Assembly: GCA_016196785.1 (NCBI GenBank)
Contig: JACPXA010000019.1
Coordinates: 1 to 6,953 of the forward strand
Length of the DNA: 6,953 nt
Direction of reading: 5' to 3'
From: Elusimicrobiota bacterium
GTDB taxonomy: Bacteria; Elusimicrobiota; Elusimicrobia; 2-01-FULL-59-12; JACPXA01
Shown here: one piece after another, positions 1-5,139 of the stretch
Position numbering within the stretch: position 1 is the first letter of the stretch
Layout: every line of letters starts with the position of its first letter
Made by a program: the position numbers and the translations under genes
The notes under the pieces: generated by a model
Told to the model about the DNA's origin: nothing
The model's database searches: none
What the model saw: the letters and a program-made list of their open reading frames with translations, nothing else

Positions 1-257
1 CGAAGTATTACACCCCCTCCGGCCGGTCTATCCATCGGGAAGAAAAAACGGGAAAGGGGGGAATCATCCCTGATATCACCATTGAGGTGACCCGTGAAGT
101 AGAGGCCAAACTGCAGGGACAGGATGATGAGCTGTATGCGAAGGACCGGACCACAACGCCGGCTGTCACTAAAGACCGGGTCGAAGACGTCGTGCTCAAG
201 CGGGGCGTGGAACTGCTCAAGGCTCAAAAGGTGTTTAGTCAACTCAAGGAAGGCTAG
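1..257 (+). CDS. ctpA: C-terminal processing peptidase (S41 family), 3' end only
   Basis: This is the C-terminal 84 residues of a carboxyl-terminal processing serine protease; the gene begins before the window. The reading frame runs from base 3 to the TAG at 255-257. The visible stretch begins KYYTPSGRSIH and continues to GGIIPDI, the conserved end of the S41 protease domain, which follows the catalytic Ser/Lys region (not in view). The remaining ~60 residues are a charged helical tail ending VLKRGVELLKAQKVFSQLKEG, usual for this family. A 6-7 residue insert (REEKTGK) separates GRSIH from GGIIPDI. CtpA-type proteases act in the periplasm, trimming or degrading envelope proteins such as cell-wall hydrolases. 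A YibQ-like gene follows, a common pairing. The stop codon lies inside the left arm of the inverted-repeat element 254-380. The family call is confident; the exact ortholog (Prc, CtpA or CtpB) cannot be set from this fragment. Confidence 0.88.
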   Translation, partial: KYYTPSGRSIHREEKTGKGGIIPDITIEVTREVEAKLQGQDDELYAKDRTTTPAVTKDRVEDVVLKRGVELLKAQKVFSQLKEG

Positions 258-380
258 GAGCTTGAGCAAGAACTCTTCTCGCCCGTCATTCCCGCAGGTC
301 GTCAGCGGGAATCCAGAGACGTTAACGACACTGGATCCCCGCTTACGCGGGGATGACAGACTAATTGCTCAGGCTCCTAG
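254..380. repeat. Nested inverted-repeat (REP/MITE-like) element between ctpA and yibQ
   Basis: Outer arms CTAGGAGCTTGAGCAA (254-269) and TTGCTCAGGCTCCTAG (365-380) are reverse complements at 15 of 16 positions. Nested inside are two hairpins: ATTCCCGC (288-295) with GCGGGAAT (305-312), and ATCCCCGC (335-342) with GCGGGGAT (347-354). The two hairpins are also mirror images of each other: GTCATTCCCGC (285-295) pairs with GCGGGGATGAC (347-357) with one mismatch, and GCGGGAATCCAG (305-316) pairs with CTGGATCCCCGC (331-342) with one mismatch. The inner part is of the widespread intergenic GTCATTCCCGC...GCGGGAATCCAG palindrome class. The left arm contains the ctpA stop codon, and the right arm ends one base before the yibQ ATG. 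No U-tract follows, so it is not a typical intrinsic terminator. Mobility is inferred from the structure only. Confidence 0.8.
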
Positions 381-1451
381 ATGTTGAAATGGTTGGTCAT
401 CCTCGCCATCTGCGTGGGAGCATGGTGGTACTGGAAGGTGTGGGCCCCGAGTCGTGGGATGGAGGTACTGGCGACCCATCTGGAACGACAAATCAACCAG
501 GAGCTCTGGCGCTTAGGGGTGCGGGATGAGCATATCCTGCGTCAGTACCGTCAGGAGCGCCGGAAATTGGGAGTTCAGTGGATCGAGCTCTACCGAGAGA
601 TCCAACTTCCTCCCTCCCTCACACCAGCCGCGGTGGGACGGGCGTTGGAGGTTCTCCTGCGACACACGCGGGCTGAGCTCCTGCGGTCTGAGGCCTCGGC
701 CAGCGGTTGGCGACTCGAGATCGGTCGCCCAGGGTATCGTTGGTTTTCGCTTCTCCTATTGCCTGCTCCAGGTCAGCGGGTCGCGGGGAAACGTGTCGCC
801 ATCGTGATTGATGACCTGGGTCCGGCAAGCGGACCGGAACAGGCGTTTTTGGCCCTCCAGATTCCCTTGACCTTTGCGATCCTTCCTCGGGAGCGCTATT
901 CCCGGGCCCTGGCGACATCCCTCCATCAAGCAGGGCAGGAGGTCATCCTCCATTTGCCGTTAGAGCCGCTCGCGATGCGGACCCATAACCCGGGCCAGAC
1001 GGCCTTGCTCATTCACATGCCCACCGCCCGCATGGCACAGATGTTCCAACAGAACGTCGCGTCTGTGCCCTTCATTGTCGGGGTGAACAACCATATGGGA
1101 TCCGCGTTTACGGAGGATGCGGGGAGTATGAAGACCTTGCTGGCGATGATGAAAAAACAAGGGCTCTTTTTTCTTGACTCACGAACATCGCAGCACTCTG
1201 TCGGCCGCCAGGTTGCGGCCTCCCTTGGCCTCCCCTATCTGGAGAACGAGTTCTTTCTGGACAACCGGGATGATCCCACCGCGATTGGACAGCACCTTGA
1301 CCACCTGTTGCGGGCGGCCCAAGGGAACGGCCATGTGATCGCCATTGGCCATGTTCAGCGGAAATTTTTGGTTCCCACGTTGCGCCAGAAGCTTCCCGCG
1401 TTCCAACGAGCGGGGGTGTCCTTCGTGCACCTGTCTGCCTTACTTCACTAA
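381..1451 (+). CDS. Divergent polysaccharide deacetylase family protein (YibQ/DUF610-like)
   Basis: A 356-residue protein of the divergent polysaccharide deacetylase family (Pfam Polysacc_deac_2, YibQ). Residues 3-18 form an N-terminal hydrophobic segment (WLVILAICVGAWWYW), so it is probably an inner-membrane-anchored or exported periplasmic protein. Residues 30-135 are a less conserved, helix-rich region. The catalytic-like domain runs from about 137 to 355 and has the family motifs in order: VAIVIDDLG with the Asp pair at 144-145, LTFAILP (163-169), VILHLPLEP (188-196), GVNNHMGS (234-241), GLFFLDSRT (261-269), FFLDN (291-295) and IAIGH ending at H324. The enzymatic activity of the family is not established; a role in cell-envelope carbohydrate processing is inferred from fold and from the ctpA neighbour. 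The ATG at 381 directly abuts the inverted-repeat element and has no good Shine-Dalgarno within 12 bases. The next ATG (459) would delete the membrane segment, so 381 is preferred. Confidence 0.88.
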   Translation: MLKWLVILAICVGAWWYWKVWAPSRGMEVLATHLERQINQELWRLGVRDEHILRQYRQERRKLGVQWIELYREIQLPPSLTPAAVGRALEVLLRHTRAELLRSEASASGWRLEIGRPGYRWFSLLLLPAPGQRVAGKRVAIVIDDLGPASGPEQAFLALQIPLTFAILPRERYSRALATSLHQAGQEVILHLPLEPLAMRTHNPGQTALLIHMPTARMAQMFQQNVASVPFIVGVNNHMGSAFTEDAGSMKTLLAMMKKQGLFFLDSRTSQHSVGRQVAASLGLPYLENEFFLDNRDDPTAIGQHLDHLLRAAQGNGHVIAIGHVQRKFLVPTLRQKLPAFQRAGVSFVHLSALLH

Positions 1452-1455
1452 TTCT

Positions 1456-2505
1456 ATGGACATCTTAGGGATCGAGACCTCATGTGATGAGACGGCTGCC
1501 GCGGTGGTGGAGCGCGGACGTCGAGTGCGGTCGAACGTGATAGGGTCCCAGATCCCTCTCCATCGGCGCTTCGGGGGGGTGGTTCCCGAGTTGGCGAGTC
1601 GGGCGCACGTCGAGCTGCTCAATGGGGTGATTGATCGGGCGGTTCGGGAAGCGGGGGTGGGTTGGAGTGGACCTCGGCCACACCGTCAGCGACTCATCGC
1701 TGGGATCGCGGTGACCACCGGACCCGGGCTCATCGGGTCGCTCTTGATCGGGACGCTGACCGCTCAAGTCTTGGCCTTTGCCAAGGGGGTCCCTGTGGTT
1801 GGGGTCAACCACTTGGAAGGACATCTCTTTGCGGGGTTGTTAGAGGATCCCTCGCTAACTCCTCCGTTTGTGGGGCTGATCGTGTCGGGAGGACACACCG
1901 ATCTCGTAGTAGTGCATGAGGTGGGACGCTATGAGGTGTTGGGGCGGACCAGGGACGACGCGGCGGGGGAGGCGTTTGATAAGGTGGCCAAACTGTTGCG
2001 CTTAGGGTTTCCGGGTGGGCCCGCTGTGGATCGAGCCGCTCGGCGGGGCAATCCCGCGGCGATTCCGTTTCCCCGACCGTGGCTGCCGGGGTCTTGGGAT
2101 TTCTCGTTCAGCGGCCTCAAAACCGCGGTCGTCAATTTCCTGAAAGAGCGCGAGAGCTTTCCTCAGAAGTTGGTGAGTGACGTCTGTGCGTCATTTCAGG
2201 CGGCGGTGGTCGAGGTATTGGTGGGGAAAACGATGGAAGCGGCAAGAACATTTGGACTGAAACGGATAGTGGTCGGTGGGGGGGTCGCTGCCAATTCAGC
2301 GCTGAGAACTGCTTTTCAAACGGCTGCCCGCCGGCATAAGTACCGGGTGGTCCTTCCGAGACCTATCCTGTGTACGGACAACGCCGCCATGATTGCCTCG
2401 GTGGGGTACTTTCTACTTAAGGGGGGACGACCGACACCCTTGAACGGAAAGTTTGCCAGCCTTCGGGTGGACGCGACGCTCCCCATGACGAGTTGGAGAG
2501 TGTAA
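1456..2505 (+). CDS. tsaD: tRNA N6-adenosine threonylcarbamoyltransferase TsaD
   Basis: TsaD (Gcp/YgjD/Kae1) transfers the threonylcarbamoyl group from threonylcarbamoyl-AMP to A37 of ANN-reading tRNAs, forming t6A with partners TsaB and TsaE in the cytoplasm. The 349-residue length is normal for bacterial TsaD. ASKHA-fold motifs are all present: DILGIETSCDETAAAVV (2-18), GGVVPELASRAH (40-51), metal-binding HLEGH (H119, H123), VSGGHTDL (143-150), DDAAGEAFDKVAKLL (167-181), GGPAVDRAA (187-195), DFSFSGLKTAV (215-225), GGGVAANSALR (274-284) and CTDNAAMIA with metal-ligand D308. The start is the ATG four bases after the yibQ stop; an earlier in-frame start at 1345 would add a tail lying inside yibQ and unlike TsaD. 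A slightly long loop (residues 69-82) precedes IAVTTGPGLIGSL. The 3' end overlaps larB as TAATG, suggesting translational coupling. Function is near certain. Confidence 0.97.
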   Translation: MDILGIETSCDETAAAVVERGRRVRSNVIGSQIPLHRRFGGVVPELASRAHVELLNGVIDRAVREAGVGWSGPRPHRQRLIAGIAVTTGPGLIGSLLIGTLTAQVLAFAKGVPVVGVNHLEGHLFAGLLEDPSLTPPFVGLIVSGGHTDLVVVHEVGRYEVLGRTRDDAAGEAFDKVAKLLRLGFPGGPAVDRAARRGNPAAIPFPRPWLPGSWDFSFSGLKTAVVNFLKERESFPQKLVSDVCASFQAAVVEVLVGKTMEAARTFGLKRIVVGGGVAANSALRTAFQTAARRHKYRVVLPRPILCTDNAAMIASVGYFLLKGGRPTPLNGKFASLRVDATLPMTSWRV

Positions 2506-2507
2506 TG
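2495..2507 (+). promoter_or_regulatory. Ribosome binding site deciding the larB start
   Basis: GGAG at 2495-2498 lies six bases before the ATG at 2505-2507, inside the end of tsaD. This favours the ATG over the in-frame TTG at 2493. The TAA of tsaD (2503-2505) shares its last A with the larB ATG, a stop-start overlap typical of coupled translation. Confidence 0.65.
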
Positions 2508-3245
2508 GCCGCGCGCTTGGCGTCCGCTGTCTTCCGGCGTGTCGCGCGGGTGGATGTCGAACGATTTCACCGACAAGGGTTTCCCGAAGCGGTATTTTGT
2601 CCAGGGAAAACCATTCCTCAAATCCTTGCCATCGTTGGTGTGCTGGCTAAAACTAAAAACCCCATTCTGCTGACCCGAGCGACCCCCGCCATCGCACGGT
2701 CTGTCCGGCGACGATATCCCGCTGCAACCTTTCACCCCGTAGCGCACTTAGTGACCCTCGGATCCCCGCTGGGCCTGGGCGGAGGGCTAAAGGACACCCA
2801 TCGGCGTAGGGGCCAGCCATCTGTGGTCGTGGTCACGGGGGGTACCGCTGATCAACCAATGGCGGAAGAGGCCGCGATCACGGCGGAGGTCCTGGGATGC
2901 CGGGTGAGGCGGCTGTATGACGTAGGGGTGGCGGGGATTCATCGGCTCTATGCGGCCCACTCCGTCTTTGATGGGGCTCGTGCCGTCATCGTCTGCGCCG
3001 GCATGGAAGGCGCGCTAGCCAGCGTGGTCGGCGGATTGGTCGCCTGTCCGGTGATCGGGGTTCCCACGCCCATTGGCTATGGGGCGTCCCTGGGAGGCAT
3101 TGCGCCTCTCCTGACGATGTTAAACTCTTGCGCGGCGAACGTGGCGGTGGTCAATATCGGAAATGGTTTTGGGGCGGGGGTCATCGCCTCGCTCATTGCG
3201 CAGCCTTCGGCTCCCCTCTCCCTTGAGGGGAGAGGGAAGGGGTGA
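2505..3245 (+). CDS. larB: Nickel-pincer cofactor biosynthesis protein LarB
   Basis: LarB carries out the first step of nickel-pincer nucleotide synthesis: it carboxylates the pyridine ring of nicotinic acid adenine dinucleotide and releases AMP, giving pyridinium dicarboxylate mononucleotide. The 246-residue product has a PurE-like (AIR carboxylase) C-terminal domain from about residue 105. Visible motifs are RQGFPEAVFCPGKT (23-36), VVVVTGGTADQPMAEEA (107-123), YDVGVAGIHRL (138-148), AGMEGALASVVGGL (165-178), IGVPTPIGYGASLGG (184-198) and MLNSCA (205-210). Cys209 in NSCA matches the cysteine reported to form the covalent pyridine intermediate in the characterised LarB. Oddities: the usual ~20-30 residue helical N-terminus before the FPEAVF region is short, the family's NIDNGFGAG reads NIGNGFGAG (217-225), and the last ~11 residues (APLSLEGRGKG) are encoded by a dispersed-repeat hairpin. 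The gene looks intact otherwise. It is followed at once by larC. Confidence 0.93.
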   Translation: MAARLASAVFRRVARVDVERFHRQGFPEAVFCPGKTIPQILAIVGVLAKTKNPILLTRATPAIARSVRRRYPAATFHPVAHLVTLGSPLGLGGGLKDTHRRRGQPSVVVVTGGTADQPMAEEAAITAEVLGCRVRRLYDVGVAGIHRLYAAHSVFDGARAVIVCAGMEGALASVVGGLVACPVIGVPTPIGYGASLGGIAPLLTMLNSCAANVAVVNIGNGFGAGVIASLIAQPSAPLSLEGRGKG

Positions 3246-3250
3246 GGGTG
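3211..3250. repeat. CCCTCTCCC/GGGAGAGGG repeat hairpin at the larB-larC junction
   Basis: CCCTCTCCC (3214-3222) and GGGAGAGGG (3228-3236) form a perfect 9-bp stem with a 5-base loop, followed by AAGGGGTGAGGGTG. This pattern (CTCCCCTCTCCC...GGGGAGAGGG...GGTGAGGG) is a common dispersed repeat in many bacterial genomes. Here it encodes the last ~11 codons of larB. Its purine-rich right half also supplies Shine-Dalgarno-like sequence for larC. Being a repeat copy is inferred from resemblance; only one copy is in this window. Confidence 0.65.
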
Positions 3251-3541
3251 ATGAATGAAGTTCGGCTGGCCTATCTGGATGGAGCTTCGGGGCTAGCCGG
3301 CGATATGCTGCTGGGGGCCGTGATCGCCGCCGGGGTTCCCCCTCAACTGCTCGAGCGACGTTTGACACGGGCCCTGCACCTCACGGGGTGGCGGTTTGAG
3401 ACCAAACAAGTCCTCCGGCAAGGGCTGCCCGCGGTCCATGTGAGCGTCGTTGGCGACCGGGTGCTTCCCTCATTGGCGCCTTGGCTTCCCTTGATACCCT
3501 GGTGGATGTCATTGGGGGACCGTTGGGGCTCGCCCTCCTGA
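3251..3541 (+). CDS. larC 5' fragment (LarC N-terminus, then out-of-frame tail)
   Basis: This open frame encodes the LarC N-terminus: MNEVRLAYLDGASGLAGDM matches the family start (YxDxxSGxxGDM), with Gly in place of the usual Cys after the Asp. Recognisable LarC sequence runs to about VHVSVVGD (ending near 3457). The remaining residues, PSLAPWLPLIPWWMSLGDRWGSPS, are not LarC-like and end at the TGA 3539-3541; the homologous sequence is then in the -1 frame. The start could also be the GTG at 3242, which would give a GTGA overlap with the larB stop; the ATG at 3251 is chosen because the protein then starts as family members do and AAGGGG (3237-3242) lies eight bases upstream. Alone, this 96-residue product would not carry LarC function. 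Confidence 0.6.
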   Translation: MNEVRLAYLDGASGLAGDMLLGAVIAAGVPPQLLERRLTRALHLTGWRFETKQVLRQGLPAVHVSVVGDRVLPSLAPWLPLIPWWMSLGDRWGSPS

Positions 3542-4356
3542 AAGTTCACCAGGTGTGGGCCTCTCCGTTCAATGGAGGGACGCTGTCCCCAGCAGCCCTT
3601 GCCATCGTGCGAGCCGCGCATATCCCCATCTATACCGATGGGACCCCCCATGAGTTGGTTACGCCCACCGGGGCCGCGCTCGCCGCCAGCCTGATTCGCC
3701 GGTTCGGGCATTTGCCGCTGGTAACGGTGGAGACGTTTGGATGCGGAGCGGGATCGCGGGAGCTCAATGAGCGGCCAAACCTTTTGCGCCTCATCATTGG
3801 CCGGGTGTCTGGTGTCATCGGCACCACGCCTGAGCCTGTCGGCACAACACCTGAGCCTCTCGGCACAACGCCTGAGCCTATCGGCACCCCGCCGGTTCCC
3901 GCAGCCCATCTGTCCACCGTGCTCCTTCTTGAGACGCAGATGGATGACATGGATCCCAGGGTATACCCCCATCTTATGGAACAGCTGTTGCAAGCCGGGG
4001 CGCTGGACGTGTGGTTAACTCCCATTACGATGAAGAAAGGCAGACCAGGGCTCCTGTTGTCTGTGCTGGCCCTCCCGCACGATGAAACGGCCTTGGCCGG
4101 GATTCTGTTCCGAGAGACTACAACCCTCGGGATTAGACGGCTGCCACTGGAACGGTGGATCTTGCCGCGTCGCGCAGTCCCTACCTCCGCGGCAAGGCGG
4201 CTTCGGTATAAGGAAGCCCACCTTGGTCCTGGCCAATGGAGGCGGTCTGTGGAGTATGAATCAGCTCGCCGGCTCGCCCTCAGAGAGAACGCGCCGCTGC
4301 ATCAACTCCTCACCACGCCGACGAATCGGTATGGCACGCCTACAAAATCGGAGTAA
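3481..4356 (+). CDS. larC 3' fragment (most of LarC, C-terminal part)
   Basis: This 291-residue frame holds most of LarC: LDTLVDVIGGPLGLALLKV (near residue 4), LVTPTGAALAASL (59-71), FGCGAGSRELNERPNLLRL (85-103), then a repeat-made linker, then the C-terminal CTP-binding/nickel-insertion part with LLLETQMDDMDP (149-160), LLQAGALDVWLTPITMKKGRPG (168-189), FRETTTLGIRRL (208-219), LRYKEAHLGPGQW (236-248) and SVEYESARRLA (251-261; PEYE in most relatives). The start is uncertain: TTG 3481 has no clear ribosome site, and the frame is open further upstream, so the true beginning is set by the frame change rather than by an initiation codon. It overlaps the GAF-ANTAR start by 26 bases. If translated it would lack the LarC N-terminus. 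Confidence 0.6.
   Translation: MASLDTLVDVIGGPLGLALLKVHQVWASPFNGGTLSPAALAIVRAAHIPIYTDGTPHELVTPTGAALAASLIRRFGHLPLVTVETFGCGAGSRELNERPNLLRLIIGRVSGVIGTTPEPVGTTPEPLGTTPEPIGTPPVPAAHLSTVLLLETQMDDMDPRVYPHLMEQLLQAGALDVWLTPITMKKGRPGLLLSVLALPHDETALAGILFRETTTLGIRRLPLERWILPRRAVPTSAARRLRYKEAHLGPGQWRRSVEYESARRLALRENAPLHQLLTTPTNRYGTPTKSE
3820..3900 (+). repeat. Three-and-a-part tandem 21-bp repeats inside larC
   Basis: Units begin at 3820, 3841 and 3862 and each has the form GGCACMACRCCTGAGCCTNTC; a degenerate fourth unit (GGCACCCCGCCGGTTCCC) follows at 3883-3900. They encode the heptad GTTPEP followed by V, L or I, then GTPPVP. The units lie at the junction between the PNLLRLIIG strand and the LLLETQMDD domain, where LarC relatives have a short variable linker. 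CCTGAGCCTGTCGG also resembles the dispersed CCTGAGCCTGTCGAA-type palindrome half seen in other genomes, so the seed may have been a REP fragment; this last point is inference. Confidence 0.85.
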
Positions 4357-5050
4357 GAAGTACGATCTCGCCCGTCACCTTGAGACGCTCCACAAGGTGT
4401 CCCAGAGCATTGTCCAGGGGGTGTACCTAAGGGAAATTCTTCAGCTCATTGTGACCATCACGGCGGAGACTATGCATTCCAAGATCTGTTCCCTGATGCT
4501 GTTGGACGAGGCCAAGGGGGAACTGGTCATTGAGGCGACCCAGACCCTCAGCGAGGAGTATCGGAAGAAACCGCCGTTGAAGGTGGGGCAGAGCGTCTCC
4601 GGCAGGGCCTTGAAAGAACAACAACCCATTACGGTGCTGGATGTCACTAAGGATCCACTTTATACCTACCCCGATATCGCTCGCAAGGAAGGCGTCCGAT
4701 CACTCCTCTCCGTCCCCATGCTCGTCAAACACCGACCGATCGGGGTGATCAACTGTTACACGACTGAAGAACACCGCTTCACCGATGAAGAGGTCCGCCT
4801 GCTCCAAGCGGTGTCGAATCAGGCTGCCATTGCCATTGAGAATACCAATCTTCTAGAGAAGGCGACCGCCGCGCAGGCGGAGTTGGAGGCCCGCAAGGTC
4901 GTTGAACGGGCCAAGGGGATTCTGATGCGGCAACATCACCTCACCGAGGAAGCCGCCTTTAAGCTGATCCAGCGGCAAGCGATGAACCACCGAAAGACCA
5001 TGCGTGAGGTCGCCGAAGCCGTCCTCTTGGCCGCTGAGCTCAAAGCCTAG
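4331..5050 (+). CDS. GAF and ANTAR domain protein (predicted RNA-binding antiterminator)
   Basis: A 239-residue signalling protein. Residues ~17-175 form a GAF domain (LETLHKVSQSIVQG, then CSLMLLDEAKGELVI, VGQSVSGRALKEQQPITVLDV, SLLSVPMLVKHRPIGVINCYTTEEHRF, FTDEEVRLLQAVSNQAAIAIENTNL), a small-molecule or redox sensor fold whose ligand cannot be told. A short coiled coil (175-190) leads to an ANTAR domain at ~185-236: EARKVVERAKGILMRQHHLTEEAAFKLI, ending MREVAEAVLLAAEL. ANTAR domains bind paired hexaloop RNA hairpins and prevent transcription termination; cytoplasmic. There is no receiver domain, so activation would be through the GAF domain. The ATG 4331 lies inside the last codons of larC; longer in-frame extensions only read larC in another frame and are not GAF-like. 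No strong Shine-Dalgarno is visible, which fits coupling to larC. The domain calls are confident; the target RNA is unknown. Confidence 0.92.
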   Translation: MARLQNRSKKYDLARHLETLHKVSQSIVQGVYLREILQLIVTITAETMHSKICSLMLLDEAKGELVIEATQTLSEEYRKKPPLKVGQSVSGRALKEQQPITVLDVTKDPLYTYPDIARKEGVRSLLSVPMLVKHRPIGVINCYTTEEHRFTDEEVRLLQAVSNQAAIAIENTNLLEKATAAQAELEARKVVERAKGILMRQHHLTEEAAFKLIQRQAMNHRKTMREVAEAVLLAAELKA

Positions 5051-5063
5051 GTTCAGAAAGCCA

Positions 5064-5091
5064 TTGACAATGTGAGAAATTCCTCTACACT
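5064..5091 (+). promoter_or_regulatory. Sigma-70-type promoter for the GAF-GGDEF-HD-GYP gene
   Basis: A perfect -35 box TTGACA (5064-5069) is followed after 16 bases by TACACT (5086-5091, four of six to TATAAT). Transcription would start near 5098, leaving a leader of about 42 bases to the ATG at 5140. The -35 box sits inside the palindrome CATTG-A-CAATG (5062-5072), a possible repressor or activator site. The 89 bases between 5051 and 5139 hold no gene and no evident terminator. Confidence 0.6.
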
Positions 5092-5139
5092 TAGGGTGTT
5101 AAAGGGTTGTGCCTGGTTGGGCGCTTTTCAAGCGGCCTC

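Larger units (their letters stand above)
3251..4356 (+). pseudogene. larC: Disrupted larC (nickel insertion protein of the NPN cofactor pathway), frame changed and internally deleted
   Basis: LarC inserts nickel into the pincer nucleotide in a CTP-dependent step. Homology begins in the frame of 3251 (VRLAYLDGASGLAGDMLLGAVIAAG, the family N-terminus) and continues in the -1 frame from about 3480 (LDTLVDVIGG... to the C-terminus). Known LarC proteins have ~70 residues between the equivalents of VHVSV and VDxxVDxxG, including the AEAxxHG helix and the HFHEVGAVD motif; here only about 15 residues remain. A second gap removes roughly 9-10 residues, including the AHG of AHGxLPVPAPAT: the sequence reads SPFNGGTLSPAALAIVRAAHIPIYTDG. 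The C-terminal half is well preserved. In L. plantarum LarC is made by programmed frameshifting, but there the shift joins the N- and C-terminal domains; here it falls near residue 75 and coincides with missing motifs. I judge it a decayed gene, although an assembly error or a very divergent LarC is possible. The two ORFs are listed separately. Confidence 0.7.

Noticed and set aside
254..380. CRISPR array or intrinsic terminator in the ctpA-yibQ gap
   Set aside because: The repeats are inverted rather than regularly spaced direct repeats, and no T-run follows the hairpins.
1345..1455. Upstream extension of the tsaD frame
   Set aside because: The extension reads yibQ out of frame and is unlike any TsaD N-terminus; ATG 1456 begins the conserved DILGIETSCDET.
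1573..2284. Two runs of seven G in tsaD (1573-1579 and 2278-2284) as possible frameshift sites
   Set aside because: Both encode conserved Gly-rich TsaD motifs and the frame stays intact through them.
3461..3500. Programmed -1 slippery heptamer in larC
   Set aside because: CTT CCC in the zero frame (around 3464 and 3485) does not allow matched re-pairing of both tRNAs after a -1 slip; no X XXY YYZ heptamer is in frame.
3343..3993. Antisense frame with RRCAERLRCCADRLRRGAD repeats
   Set aside because: The repeats are only the reverse reading of the 21-bp tandem repeats in larC; no start signal or family resemblance.
4082..4330. Upstream extension of the GAF-ANTAR frame
   Set aside because: It encodes larC in another frame with no GAF resemblance; the domain is complete from ATG 4331.
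5051..5139. ANTAR-target paired hexaloop hairpins before the HD-GYP gene
   Set aside because: Only weak short stems such as ACAC/GTGT (5087-5099) are seen, without AnnnGn loops.
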